Assembly: GCA_037974665.1 (NCBI GenBank) | Contig: CM075765.1 | Coordinates: 5,461,501 to 5,525,500 of the forward strand | Direction: 5' to 3' | Source: Ehretia macrophylla | Lineage: Eukaryota > Streptophyta > Magnoliopsida > Boraginales > Ehretiaceae | DNA: 64,000 nt | Part shown: in pieces, positions 32,704 to 43,800 of the stretch | Layout of the letters: each line of letters starts with the position of its first letter | How positions within the stretch are numbered: position 1 is the first letter of the stretch | The notes under the pieces: generated by a model | Told to the model about the DNA's origin: nothing | What the model saw: only the letters and a program-made list of their open reading frames with translations | Databases searched by the model: none | Position numbers and translations under genes: made by a program

Positions 32704-33780
32704 ATGGCGGTTTAGTCAAGCTCCGATCTACCAGCAAATTTGAAGCTTTTTCTTCAAAATCTCAATGCCTTGGTTCAAATTAAGCTCGATAACACGAACT
32801 TTATCGTGTGGAAGGCACATATATAGGTGATTATTCAAGCTCATTAGCTTCTCGATCATGTCACCGGAGCTCAACCTCCTTCGATTGTTATGCTCCGCAA
32901 CGATCATGGCGATATTAGAGCTAATCCAGCCTATGAGAAGAGGTTTATTCTCGATCAACATCTTTGCACTTGTCTTTTTACTGCGATCACACCTCAGGTT
33001 TTATCGCAAGTTCTTCATCTTGCTACCTCTCTTGAGATTTGGAAATCACTGCATACACGCTTCAATTCACTCTCCAAATCACACATTCATCAACGAAAGA
33101 TGAAGCTTTGCACAGTCTCTAAAGGAAACAAGACAATGCAAGCTTATCTTGATGAAGTAAAGACTATTGCTGATAATCTGAAAAGTGTTAATGAAGCTCT
33201 CAATGAAGATGATCTTATTTTGTACATCTTGAAAGGTCTGCCTTCTGACTACAATGCATTCAAGGCTTCGGTTAGGGTTTGTTCTAAGCCGATCTCTATT
33301 CTTGAGCTATCTAGCTTTCTTCTCTCTAAATAATTATACTTGCAATTCTATAAAAGTGTAACTCTCAATTATGCTTTTACCATTGATCTTCACTCTACTT
33401 TAGCAGCTCAAAAGACCTTTTTTCATGGCTCTTCTCATGATCGTGGCCGCAATAACACTAACAGAGGAGGTCACAACTCTCGCGGCAATAACAAATGTGG
33501 TACCTTTTCAAAGAACTATTCTCCAAATCAATTGCAGAGTACTAATACTCCTTTCTATTGCCAAATTTGTGGAAAACGTAACCACTTGGCTCTTGATTGC
33601 TGGCACCGCCTTGATATGACTGACTACATTCCTACCAAGCCTTACAAGCAGGCCTTTGCTGCTGCTCATTTTGATCATTCGCAGACTCTTAATGCACCGT
33701 GGTATCTTGACAGTGGTGCTAACTCTCATTTTACCAGTGATTTAGCTCACTTCATAGCATATCAACCCTATGATGGCACT
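32704..33780 (+). pseudogene. Copia gag and protease remnant
   Basis: ATG at 32704 is followed by a stop at the fourth codon and two more before 32890. From 32890 the frame is open: HQRKMKLCTVSKGNKTMQAY and KGLPSDYNAFKASV are the gag core. After a stop at 33331 the same frame continues with a zinc knuckle, CQICGKRNHLALDCW (C2HC complete), and the protease motif WYLDSGANSHFT. A TAG follows at 33781. Gag packages element RNA; here it cannot be made whole. Confidence 0.85.
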
Positions 33781-34118
33781 TAGACCGTGGTTGTTGATAA
33801 TGGCTCTGCTTTTCCCATTGCTCACATTGGTACTGGTATACTTCTTACTCTTTATGTCACTCTTCAACTTAATTCTATATTACATGTCCCCCATATCTCC
33901 TCCAACTTGTTATCTGTTTATCAACTTCCCAAAGACAGTAATGCTACTCTTGTTTTTAACTCTAAGGAAGTGGCTATCTGGAACAACCAAACACATCAAG
34001 TACAATATAGGGGCCAATGTAAACATGGATAGACAGATAACCACCTATACTTGCACGAACCATCTTCACTTCATACTCTTCTTCTAAGGTTAATTGTTGC
34101 GTCAAGTATGCTCAGCCT

Positions 34119-34840
34119 TTGCCTACAACTACTTTGTGGCACTTGTGCCTTGGTCATCCATCAAGACAAATCTTTGATTTTTTTACTTCCTACAATAAAT
34201 GTACTACTTCAGCTAAGCATTTAGTTTGTGAACCTTGCTTAGTAGCAAAATCGCACGAGTTACCTTTTGTGCTATCTCAAATTGCATATGCTAAGCCATT
34301 TGATTTGGTCCACTTTGATTTTTGGGGACATGTTACTATTCCTTACTTTATGAATTACAAATACTATCTGTTGTTTGTTGATGACTATTCACGATTCTCG
34401 TGGCTTTATCCATTAAAAACTAAGGCTGATGTATATAAATCTTTTGTTAATTTTACTAAAATGATTCATACAAAATTCTCTACTACCATAAAAGTTTTTT
34501 GATCTAATAATGGTACTGAGTTTCTTAATCAAAAATTTGACATATACTTAGAACAATTAGGAACACTACACCAAACATCGTATCCTCATACTAGCGAGCA
34601 AAATGGCAAGGTTGAGTGCAAACATATGCATTTAGTTGAAACAATCCTAGCTTTACTTCATTAAGCACACCTTCCTCCTAAGTTTTGGCTTGAAGCCTTA
34701 GCAACTGCCAACTTTCTTATTAATCGACTCCTTAAAACTTTCCTGAAAAATCAGTCTCTCTATGAGGTTTATATTCCAAAAAGCCGAATTACTCTTTTCT
34801 TAGAGCTTTTGGTTGCTTATGTTTTCCTTGCCTAAGGCCT
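34119..34840 (+). pseudogene. Copia GAG-pre-integrase and integrase remnant
   Basis: LWHLCLGHPS begins the pre-integrase zinc region, with CEPCLVAKSHELPF completing it. The integrase core has LVHFDFWGHV (first Asp), then after a stop SNNGTEF, where the second catalytic Asp is Asn, and HTSEQNGKVECKH with the Glu. It is shifted in frame relative to gag. Frame breaks occur again near 34790. Confidence 0.85.
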
Positions 34841-35314
34841 TACACGAAATATAAGTTGCAGGCTAGGTCACTTCCTTATCTCTTTCTAGGATACTTCTCT
34901 CAGTCCAAGGGATATAAGTGTCTTGATTTAGCTAGTAATAGAGTTTATATCTTACGCCATGTCAAATTCTATGAACACATATTTCCATTATCTGCTACAA
35001 AAACTACATCTTGTCATAATTCTTCACACACTAATATGTTACCAACTCTGCCTTTATTCCCTTCTACTACAACTGATAATGGGTTACCAACTCTGCCTTT
35101 ATTCCCTTCTACTACAATAGATTTTAGTTTGACTAAACATCCACCTAATACCTACACTATTTCAGAGGCTAATAGTAAGTTACTGGGTGCATCTTCCACT
35201 ACAATATCTTCTTCTCCTCTTAATCTTAAATTATCTTAGTTTAGCACTGACCTTCCTTTGATTGAACCTCCAATTGCTCCTAACACTACCATTGCACCAT
35301 AATCCTCTAACCTG

Positions 35315-36012
35315 ATGGTTACTAGGCCCAAAACTGGATCCTTAAAACCAAAAAACTTCACCTACACTATAATCACTACACCACCTACCTCTAAGCCTGC
35401 TTCTTACAAAGAAGTTGTCATGTATAGTTACTGGCAACAAGCAATGACCGAAGAGTATCAAACTCTTATGCACCAACAGACATGGTCTTTAGTTCCACTT
35501 CCTCCAAGTAGTTCACCTATTGGGTCAAAGTGGGTTTATAAAATTAAACAAAAGGCAGATGATAGTGTTGCACGATATAAATCCAGGTTAGTTGTAAAGG
35601 GTTTTCACCATGAATATGGGCTTGATTATACAAAGACTTTCGGACTTGTTGTAAAACAACAAACAATGAGAATTGTACTTTGCTTAGCCTTGCATTTTCA
35701 CTGGTCAGTCAAGCAAATGGATGTTGCTGATGTTTTCTCAACAGGGTCTTATCTGAAGAGGTTTATTTGTTATGCATCAATAGACATGGTCCTTAGTTCC
35801 ACTTCCTCCAGATAGAACACTTATTGGGTCAAAGAGAGAATTGTACAGAGACTTTTAGTCCTGTCGTAAAACAACAAATAGTGAGAATTATACTTTGCTT
35901 AGCCTTGCATTTTCACTGGTTAGTCAAGCAGATGGATATTTTTAATGCTTTTCTCCACGGGGTCTTATTTGAAGAGGTTTATATGTTATGCACCAACAAA
36001 CATGGTCCTTAG
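35315..36012 (+). pseudogene. Copia reverse transcriptase remnant, internally duplicated
   Basis: The first copy reads HQQTWSLVPLPPSSSPIGSK, KWVYKIKQKADDSVARYKSR, TKTFGLVVKQQ and KQMDVADVF. The text then jumps back to the HQQTW region (35776) and, after an internal deletion, repeats to KQMDIFNAFLHG...EEVYM. A third start is cut off at 36012. The YVDD half of the enzyme is absent. See the repeat entry for the join points. Confidence 0.85.
35465..36012. repeat. Partial tandem duplication inside RT
   Basis: 'catggtcYttagttcc' preceded by 'tatgcaYcaaca' occurs at 35467, 35773 and 35989. Copy 1 spans about 35467-35772. Copy 2 (35773-35988) lacks the middle ~100 bases. Copy 3 is a stub ending at 36012. 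Joins fall at the microhomology 'ttatgcaYcaa'. Confidence 0.85.
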
Positions 36013-36976
36013 TTCGCCGAGCGAGATTACCAATAAAATTTCCAATAAGAATACTAGAGAAATCTTCATAAGTAATCCCAAATAAGTACTCCAATACGAG
36101 ATCCAATTGCAAAGGATGTAGATAACGTTACTATCACATACTAATGTCAAGATGAATATCGAGGGGATGCTTCATATAAGAATTTCCAATAGAATTTCAA
36201 TAAGCACACGAAATATGGATGTTGGATAAGTATACCACCAAGAATTCCCAATAAAATGTCGTGGAGGTTACTATTTACGAAAACTCGAAGAAGAATTCCA
36301 ATCATGATTTATTATAAGAAGTCCAGCCGAAATTCCCATATGAGAATACCAAAATATTAGGTAGAATATCCGAGCGTAATACTAGAATTTTGATATAATA
36401 CTTTATAAGAATTCCAATGATCAAGATCTAAAGGCAAAAGAGAATACAAAGAAAGATTATGGAAGATGAATACCAACGACTATTTGTTGAATAAAACCTC
36501 TGAGTACTAAATCCTTTTCATTGATCATCGATAGCTAGCTGGTTCATAATTCGCTCTTTCACTGGTCCATATCTTCAAGTAGGCCATCAATTTTCAGGCG
36601 AGAGTGTTTGATTACCATTTCGAAGGGTAATGCATGTATGCGGTGGATTCACATAAAATGAACATTTAATATATATATTTACAAGCAAGGGGCAAGTAAA
36701 CACTCCAGAGATCAGTTAGATGCACAATGAATCACATAGAGGCACCTATCACACAATCTTTACATATTATGTAAGTAGGACATATAGGTGCACACATAAT
36801 CACATATCACATAATCTTCATATTTTTTACAAAGATAACACATAAGAACACATTTTCATTTAAGCAATTACAACCCCACATGCAAGCACATGACTATCTA
36901 AAACACATTTCACAGGCACGTACTCAAGGCCGCTACCCAACAGACCGAGGACCCTGTCCTGGTTGTGAGCTACTAA
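36013..36976 (-). other. Probable 5' leader of a long-LTR gypsy element
   Basis: By position this is the untranslated internal start of the minus-strand element whose LTR begins at 36993. No gag is found. A loose motif, 'agaattccaat', recurs near 36060, 36180, 36225, 36290 and 36410 at irregular spacing. The left side joins truncated copia RT at 36012. Confidence 0.45.
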
Positions 36977-36989
36977 GCTTTGATACCAC
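36977..36989 (-). promoter_or_regulatory. Primer-binding site of the long-LTR gypsy element
   Basis: The minus strand reads GTGGTATCAAAGC three bases after the LTR end. This is like the TGGTATCAGAGC complement of initiator tRNA-Met with one change. It shows that the LTR at 36993-47316 is a 5' LTR on the minus strand, not a solo LTR. Confidence 0.75.
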
Positions 36990-37395
36990 TTTTGTAACAC
37001 CCCGATCCCTCTCGAGATTGGAGTTCCCGAACCCAATACCCAAGTCATAAAAACGAGGGAAAACGGACAGAGTCTCTCGTGTTTATAGGGCTATCAATTC
37101 ACCTACAAGCAATAACTTATCCTCAAAACCACAATCCAACACCAAGGTACAATCCCATTCATACAAGCATGCAAACTAACAAGGCAATCAAGTAAATCAT
37201 TGAAGTTATTACAGCCTATCTACAATTATTAACTCATACAAGAATACAAGCTTACTTTATATTACATCCTTTTAGACAATAAAAATATATACAAGGTTTC
37301 ATAATCTCAAAACAAAACACATACAACCAGCAACTTGTATTTCCTGCACATAGCATCCAACCACAACTTTCCCTGAAACATGTTAAAACGATGAA

Positions 37396-37415
37396 TGAGT
37401 AACCAGAGTTACTCA
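37396..37415 (-). promoter_or_regulatory. Conserved LTR hairpin H1, copy a
   Basis: Arms TGAGTAAC and GTTACTCA pair fully around a 4-base loop. In sense direction CTCAC precedes it and AACATGTTTCAGG follows within about 20 bases. Equivalent hairpins are at 52863, 57220 and 62704. Confidence 0.65.
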
Positions 37416-37585
37416 GTGAGGAAGGTAATGCAACAAGATAAAAAAATTAATAACACAAATAAACAAATTAATTAGACAAGTATTTAATCACACATATAAA
37501 GGATATAGTTCCACTTGTCTTCTATCACGAGCCACGAGCTAAGATTTTCAAGCAAGTGCTAGCAAACCCTTTACTCCTCTAAAAT

Positions 37586-37606
37586 GGGGTACTCTGGATG
37601 TACCCC
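37586..37606 (-). promoter_or_regulatory. Conserved LTR hairpin H2, copy a
   Basis: Arms GGGGTAC and GTACCCC pair fully around the 7-base loop TCTGGAT. Equivalents are at 53099, 56999 and 62365. Confidence 0.65.
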
Positions 37607-38399
37607 GATCCTACGACCCTTTCTCCTGAGGTAGGTCTATATGCCCAGCAGGTGAACCACGCCTCTAGGGTAGTGTAGTATACTAAGTGAGAGAAAGGGA
37701 ATAGACACCATAGTAGTTGAAGGAGCACGGCAAACCCGATACCGCCCGTGTTTCTCGATGCTACCATGTCCGAAAAGGTTGCGCAACCCCAAAACAAGTC
37801 CACGAGAACCAAGATCATCAATTAACACATACGAGGAATAACAAAGTAGTCCTCCCTCACAATTAGTCACAATAACATGAAAAGACACAAGATGGCAAGT
37901 AAAATAATACATATAAACTTTAACAATTACTAAATAATTCAATTTAGAAATAGTAAATCAAGTTAAGATGCACAGAAGAGATGAAGACTCCATTACCTCT
38001 ACTAGGTACCTAAAAGATACAAGAACTAGCGTCAGTTTACTTTCAACACCTTGGATTGGCTCAATAGATCAACCCTAGCATGTAATAGAACATATACTTA
38101 TCACAAAGAATCTCCTAGAGACATTCGTAACCAACACAATAAAATCACATTAATGGCTCAACTCATAACTTCCCCAAGTAGATAAATACTCCACACAAGC
38201 GTAATTAATTATTATTTGACCAATTCCTAGACACTAATATGTAATAAGAACAGTACAACCATATGGACAAGATACAACATATTCTCACATAATACTATGC
38301 AAGTAACTTTAAATCATTTCTTTGATCTTGCAAGTGACATTCACTACACTAGGATTCTAACAGCCTAGGTAATGAATCATTCCACCTCATAGCTACAAA

Positions 38400-40281
38400 A
38401 GTGATTTGATGTGACTGTATTTGAAGCACTCAAACCTTGGTATTTGTACTATATTTGCATCTGAATTTGGAAATTATTGCAATACTTTGATATTTTCGAT
38501 GCAATGTAGGAGACACAGAAAAATGGAATATCAGACCCAAAACGATCCAAATTACAAGTCAAGAAGTCAAGAATGGGAAAACACGAGAAACGGTTGAAGA
38601 ATGAAGCTCCTAGAGAAGAAATTTGGCTGAAACTAACACGAAATCGGATTCAGAGCATTGACCCAGATGATCTCAAATAGTGACCCATATCCATTTTTAG
38701 CAAATCATATATGTTTTTCAGGTAGAAATAACCTTCTGACCAAAACACAGGACTATTAGTCCTGTGCGTGGCTTGATTTTAGCCAAATTCAATCGTTTGC
38801 AGGGTCAAAACAGTGAAAAACACCCGAAGATACTGTGGTCAACGAACCGATCAAAGTCAAAGATAAACTCAAGTGTTGACCAAGAATTGAAGCCTGTAGA
38901 GTAAGAATTTGACCAAACGGAATACGAAAGTGGACTCAGGATGTCGAATAACCTTGGAATAGCATTGGTCAACTTTTCGATCAACGTGTGAATAGTAACA
39001 GTCAACACGTGCACAGTAAGACCGCATGCAGAATAATGAATAGTTGTCACGTGAATAGTAACTACGTGAATAGTAGTAGCGTGAATAGTAGCTGCGTGAA
39101 TAGTAGTTGCGTGAATAGTAGCCAAGTTTCCTTATAATTAGACCTCTCCCATCTTCATATTTTCTCACAATTTTTGAGAGCTTTGGAATATTTTTCCAAT
39201 ATTTTTAATTTTTGTCAATTTATTTTTATAGTTCTTATTTAGGATTTTGCCTAAATAGCTATATACGGAGGAAGTCCTGCCTAGTGGCTCTTATTCAAGG
39301 GCATTCTGCCTGAATAACTACTGTACAGCAGACATCCTAACGTTCATTTTTGAGCCTTTGCTCAAAAATAGCTCTTATTCGGGGGGAAGTTCTGCCCGAA
39401 TAGCTATAGAATTTATGTTCAGACCTGGAGTTCAGAAATACGCATTCGTCAATACAAGAGAGTCTTTCTTGACTCTCTTTTATTTGTATAAACTCGTATT
39501 TATTATGTCTAAGTAGAATTGTTATCTAGGGTAGGATACTATAAATAATGGTATTTTAATATATGGTCTCAGATTCGGATAATTTAGTTTTAATGCAATA
39601 TATGGCTTGTATTAATTAAGTATTGTCTTTCATACATAATGCTTTTAAGTAGATGATATGATTACTTTATTTTCGCGTTATATATCTATGCTTTAATAGT
39701 GAATCAATAGCTTGACAACTTTAAAGATTCCAAGAAATTATAGATAATGCTTTTAAGTAGACCATAGTTTCTAGACTAGTAATAAGATGTTGATTACTTA
39801 TGTTGAAACAGACCTTTTACACCAGGTTGCAACGACAGATCCATACTATGGCTATACGCTCGTAGATGGAACGACACCTACATCAGAGTTAGTAATCGGG
39901 ATTTTAATAGACTAAGATAATTGACTAGGTTAATGCTTGTAGCTTAACCTCTTGTATAGAATTTGAGAATCCGGATACCGAGCCTATATTAAATGCCTTA
40001 TTTACATATCTGATCCCTGGATATTCTTCCGCATTTAGCTATTATTTAGCTTAACTTAGGCAATTTTGTTAGTTATAGTTTAGTTTACATTCTCGCACGT
40101 TACTTCAAACTCTTTGCGAACTGTCACTTAAGCGCTTTAACACTTTCACACTACTTCACTAACTTAACTAACGAGCTTCCCTGTGGTACGATTTCGCACT
40201 CAGAGCACACTACACTACATGATTCGTGCACTTGCGGGTATTTAAACTTGGTTTATTTTACACGCTTTTTCACACGCCCAC
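38400..40281. mobile_element. Extra segment inside the long LTR, unclassified
   Basis: The neighbouring LTR copies lack this stretch, so it is an insertion or an LTR variant. Text such as 'gcacttgcgggtatttaaac' near 40220 is like the 3' end of Athila/Tat-type LTRs. Blocks around 39270, 39300 and 39375 repeat 'ctcttattc...tgcc(c/t)gaata'. I cannot fix ends or a TSD. Confidence 0.35.
39048..39121. repeat. 15-bp minisatellite
   Basis: Five to six tandem copies of 'gcgtgaatagtagtt' or close variants. Less regular 'gtgaatagtaacag' copies extend left to 38990. The two overlapping minus-strand ORFs with TIHA or YYSRSY repeats are simply this array read in two frames. Confidence 0.9.
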
Positions 40282-40286
40282 CGGGT

Positions 40287-40888
40287 TGTAAGAATATAAC
40301 CAATTTCCCAGAAACATCTTAACAACAATCAAGTAGAAAGACAACACCACTCTTTATAACAATTCAATATAACACTTACAAGATAATTGTCCCACCGTGC
40401 GCTCTCAAGATTAGAGCTTCAATGGCTTCTGAACTTACAAGAAGAATACAAGAAAGAAAGACTAACTCAGGATTGTGTTTGGAGTTGTGTTGTGGATGAA
40501 TATGATGAACTAATGCATGCCTATTTATAGAATTCAGCTAGCCCGCCATAGGAGACTTCCTATCAAATATTTTCCATCTTGGTTGGCTTTACCAACCATG
40601 TTCAAAGTATTAACCACTCATATTTATCACATGGGTGGCTACAATTGACTACATGGGTAGCTAGCATCCAAGTTAGCTTCTAGGAAGTTTCCTTGGGTCA
40701 AATTGGCTAACTTTAGCATTGCATCATCCCGATGTCATCTTAGGTAATTCCAAATTCCCGAACTTCTTTCTTGTAGCCATCGCGATCTCTTTTGACCTCA
40801 TCGACGTTTAAGTCGGAATCATTAATTTATGCTACCACATAATTAACGATACTTATTATGAAGAGGTGGATATTGACATATATCAACC
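40287..40888 (-). repeat. 3' LTR of the complete copia element
   Basis: Plus-strand start TGTAAGAATATAACC. The inner edge has one changed base (TGTTGATA to GGTTGATA in minus reading) next to the polypurine tract. 602 bp, alignable without gaps to 45026-45627. Confidence 0.95.
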
Positions 40889-40900
40889 CCCCCCCTCAAT
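40889..40900 (-). promoter_or_regulatory. Polypurine tract of the complete copia element
   Basis: The minus strand reads TTGAGGGGGGGGG directly before the 3' LTR: nine to ten G residues. Confidence 0.85.
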
Positions 40901-40916
40901 GTTCACCTCATGTTGA

Positions 40917-42011
40917 CTAAGCTATTGGGCCAACACCCAATGTTTGAAGATGCTTGCTCAATTGGACGCTCCCTAACGCTTTAGTGAAGATATCTGCACA
41001 ATTATATTTTGTAGGGCAGTACTCCATGTAGATTTCACCTTCCTCGACCAATTCCCTCACATAGTGATATTGAATCTCTATGTGTTTTGTTCTAGCATGA
41101 AATACCGGATTCTTTGACATGGCTATACAACTCTGACTGTCACATTTCAACATTGTTGCTTCCTCTATTGGAATGCCAATATCAGTCATGATGCGTCGTA
41201 GCCAAACAACTTCACAGGATGCTACACAAGCAGCCTTGTATTCTGCCTCTGTTGATGAAAGTGCAACGGTGGGTTGCTTCTTACTAGCCCATGAGATGAC
41301 TCCACCACCGAATGTGAATACGTAACCTGTAACAGATTTTCTTGAGTCAATATCACCAGCCCAGTCTGAGTGACAATTTCTAGATAAAGTATCTCCAGAC
41401 TTGTATGATATCTCATACTCCAACGTGTCTTTGAGATATTTGAGGATCCGCATCCCTGCTTGCCAGTGACTTTGTTTCGGTTTATTTGAAAACCGACTGA
41501 GAACTCCCACAGCATAACTAATATCAGGTCTTGTGTTACAAAGGAAGATTAAACTTCCTACCAACCTTCTGTAGAGCTTGTTATCAACTTGTTTTGAAGG
41601 ATCGTCAATTGATAACTTTGTATTCACTTCCATCAGGGTGACAACTGGTTTGCACTCGGACATACCAAATGTAGTCAGAAGGTCACGAACATATCGTTGC
41701 TGCGAGATGAAGATAGTATGAGGTTTTTGCCATACCTCGATTCCCAAGCAATAATGAAGAAGACCAAGATTTGTCATTTCAAATTCTTGGCTCAACCATT
41801 CTTGCATCTTCCGAATATTATCTTCATAGTCACTAGTGATTACATGATCATCCACATATAGGACTACAATTACCTTCTTTCCTTGTTTACTTAGAACATA
41901 CAAGTTGGCCTTTGATTTGCTTCTACAGAAACCATGCTGCAAGAAGAAAGAGTCTCTACATTTGTACCAAGCTCGTGGTGCTTGCTTTAACCCATATAAA
42001 GCCTTTTCCAA
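40917..42011 (-). pseudogene. Copia RT C-terminal half and RNase H
   Basis: A 364-residue open stretch in the same frame as the upstream pieces. It opens with EKALYGLKQAPRAWY, has the catalytic VLYVDDHVITS, LGIEVWQ, YRRLVGSLIFL, and the RNase H block SDWAGDIDSRKSVTGYVF, LSSTEAEYKA, CDSQSCI and HIEIQYHYVREL with conserved catalytic residues D, E, D. It ends at a natural stop near the PPT. A stop at 42042 (GF*IPGEE) separates it from the RT N-terminal half. Confidence 0.92.
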
Positions 42012-42041
42012 TTTGCAGAATTTTTCTTCTTCACCTGGTAT

Positions 42042-43097
42042 TTAGAAGCCAAGGGGTTGTACAACGTAGACTTCTTCTTCAAGTTGCCCATTAAGAAAAG
42101 CTGACTTGACATACATTTGATGTACAATCCATTCATAATGCGCGGCAGCTGCAACAACTAGCCTGATTGTTAACATTTTTGCTATTAGAGCAAAGGTTTC
42201 ATATACATCGAAACCTTCGACTTGCGAAAATCCTTGTGCTATAAGGCGTCCCTTGTATTTTTCAAGACTTCCATCTGCCTTGTACTTCACTTTCCAGATC
42301 CATTTGGTGCCGATAATTTTTCTGCTCGGTGGCTTTTCAACGATCTTCCAAGTATCATTTTTCATGATACTATCATACTCGGCTTGCATAGCTGCTCTCC
42401 AATTTGGATCTGACATGTCTTCCTCCACAGTTACCGGTTCTTTTACCGTCTTGATGATTTGGGTCATCAAAGCCATGTTTACTAGTTGTTGTCCTGATCT
42501 GTTCTGCTCCTCTATTCTCTTTGATCGTCTTAGTCCATCAAGACGTGGACTATCATTAGTAATTCTTGGATTTCTTCCATCAAAGAGCTGTTGGAACCAC
42601 TTCGGTTGTGGCTTCCTTGTGGGTACAACAGGTTGGTCTTCAGTCTCCTCATCATTAGATACTTCTTCATTGTTCAACAGTCGTTGTTCAGGCACTTGGT
42701 AGATTACTTCATCGGTTGATGACGAAATGTCAGGACCGCTATCCTCCATTGAGTGTGGTCTTTCATTAAACACCACATCTCGGCTTATGATCACCTTCTT
42801 GGCCTCTACATCATAGAGTCTGTATGCTTTAGACTCTTCACTATATCCCAAGAAAATGTCTTTCTTGCTCTTGTTATCCAATTTCTTTCTATTTTCATTT
42901 GGGACGTGTACAAAACACTCACATCCAAATTTTCTTAAATGAGACACAGAAGGTTTCGTACCATAATAAGCCTCATTAGGAGTCTTATCGTTGAGTGCCC
43001 TGGTTGAGCACCGATTGAGGATATATACCGCTGTGTTGACTGCTTTAGCCCAGAATGTGTCAGGTAGGCCAGCACCTTTCAATATGCATCGAGCCAT
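42042..43097 (-). pseudogene. Copia integrase C-terminus, linker and RT N-terminal half
   Basis: 351 residues. FWAKAVNTAVYILNRC and KPSVSHLRKFGCECFVHVP end the integrase; YSEESKAYRLYD and an acidic linker follow; then SDPNWRAAMQAEYDSI, WKVKYKADGSLEKYKGRLIA and HQMYVKSAFLNG belong to RT. The first RT catalytic Asp (QMDV) is Tyr here, from a G-to-T change. A TGA after VERRN (43110) separates it from the integrase core, probably a decayed CGA. Confidence 0.92.
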
Positions 43098-43109
43098 TTC
43101 TACAATTGT

Positions 43110-43427
43110 TCAATTTCTTCGTTCCACAACTCCATTTTGTTGTGGTGTGTGTGGAGCAGTCAATTGGCGCTTAATCCCAAGCTTGTTGCAGTAGTTGGTG
43201 AACTCTGTAGAACAGAATTCCCCTCCACGATCAGTACGAAGTTTCTTCAACTGAGTTGTGTTCTCATTTGTCATAAGTTTGTGCCACACTTTAAACTTTT
43301 CAAGAGCATCAACCTTGTCCCGAAGGAAGTACACCCACATCTTCCTACTATAATCGTCGACTAACAGCATAAAGTAGGAAGATCCTCCCAACGCCGTCGT
43401 AGTCATTTTTCCCGCAGAGGTCAGCAT
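43110..43427 (-). pseudogene. Copia integrase catalytic core
   Basis: KMTTTALGGSSYFMLLVDDY and RTDRGGEFCSTEF carry the core with the second Asp; QQNGVVERRN has the Glu. The first Asp (HADLCG) lies just upstream at about 43415-43425 in another frame, because one extra A in the A-run near 43405 shifts the frame. The upstream zinc region holds two nonsense codons (LWHE as L-stop-HE near 43615, and one near 43480). Confidence 0.9.
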
Positions 43428-43800
43428 GTACCAACTCTAGAGGAGCCTTTGATCGGTTATGACTCTCTTTGGGAAATGACTATCTATGTTGCTTGCCCAG
43501 CATACAAGTTTCACATGGTCCTTCAACTTCTTCAATTGAAGGCAAGTCGGTCACTATCTTCTTCTTTTGCATTTCCTTTAACACAGGATAGGAAATGTGC
43601 CCGAACCTTTCATGCTAAAGTTGACTTGTTTTGGCATCCACGACGGCAGAAAGAGAGCTGATTTCGTAAAGGTTATTTTTGCGAATACCTTTACTTACTA
43701 TATTTTGATCCTTGTCAAGAATCAAAGCTTCCGTCTTCTTGAACCGCACTTCTAGATCATTATTTGTAATAGCAGCTACATATAGCAAATTTCTGGTGAT

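Larger units (their letters stand above)
32300..36012 (+). mobile_element. Ty1/copia element, 3'-truncated, Ale/Retrofit-like
   Basis: The 5' LTR ends 'ctttgtca' at 32553 and is followed at once by a PBS. Its left edge is uncertain (about 32300). It has a TATA-like 'cataaatagg' near 32454. Gag, protease, integrase and RT remnants follow in order. RNase H and the 3' LTR are missing; at 36012 the element stops abruptly inside a duplicated RT piece and joins the leader of another element. The short LTR and gag style suggest the Ale/Retrofit group, not proven. Confidence 0.8.

Noticed and set aside
38805-39168. Minus-strand ORFs with TIHA or YYSRSY repeats
   Set aside because: They are two frames of the 15-bp minisatellite and share no other protein feature.
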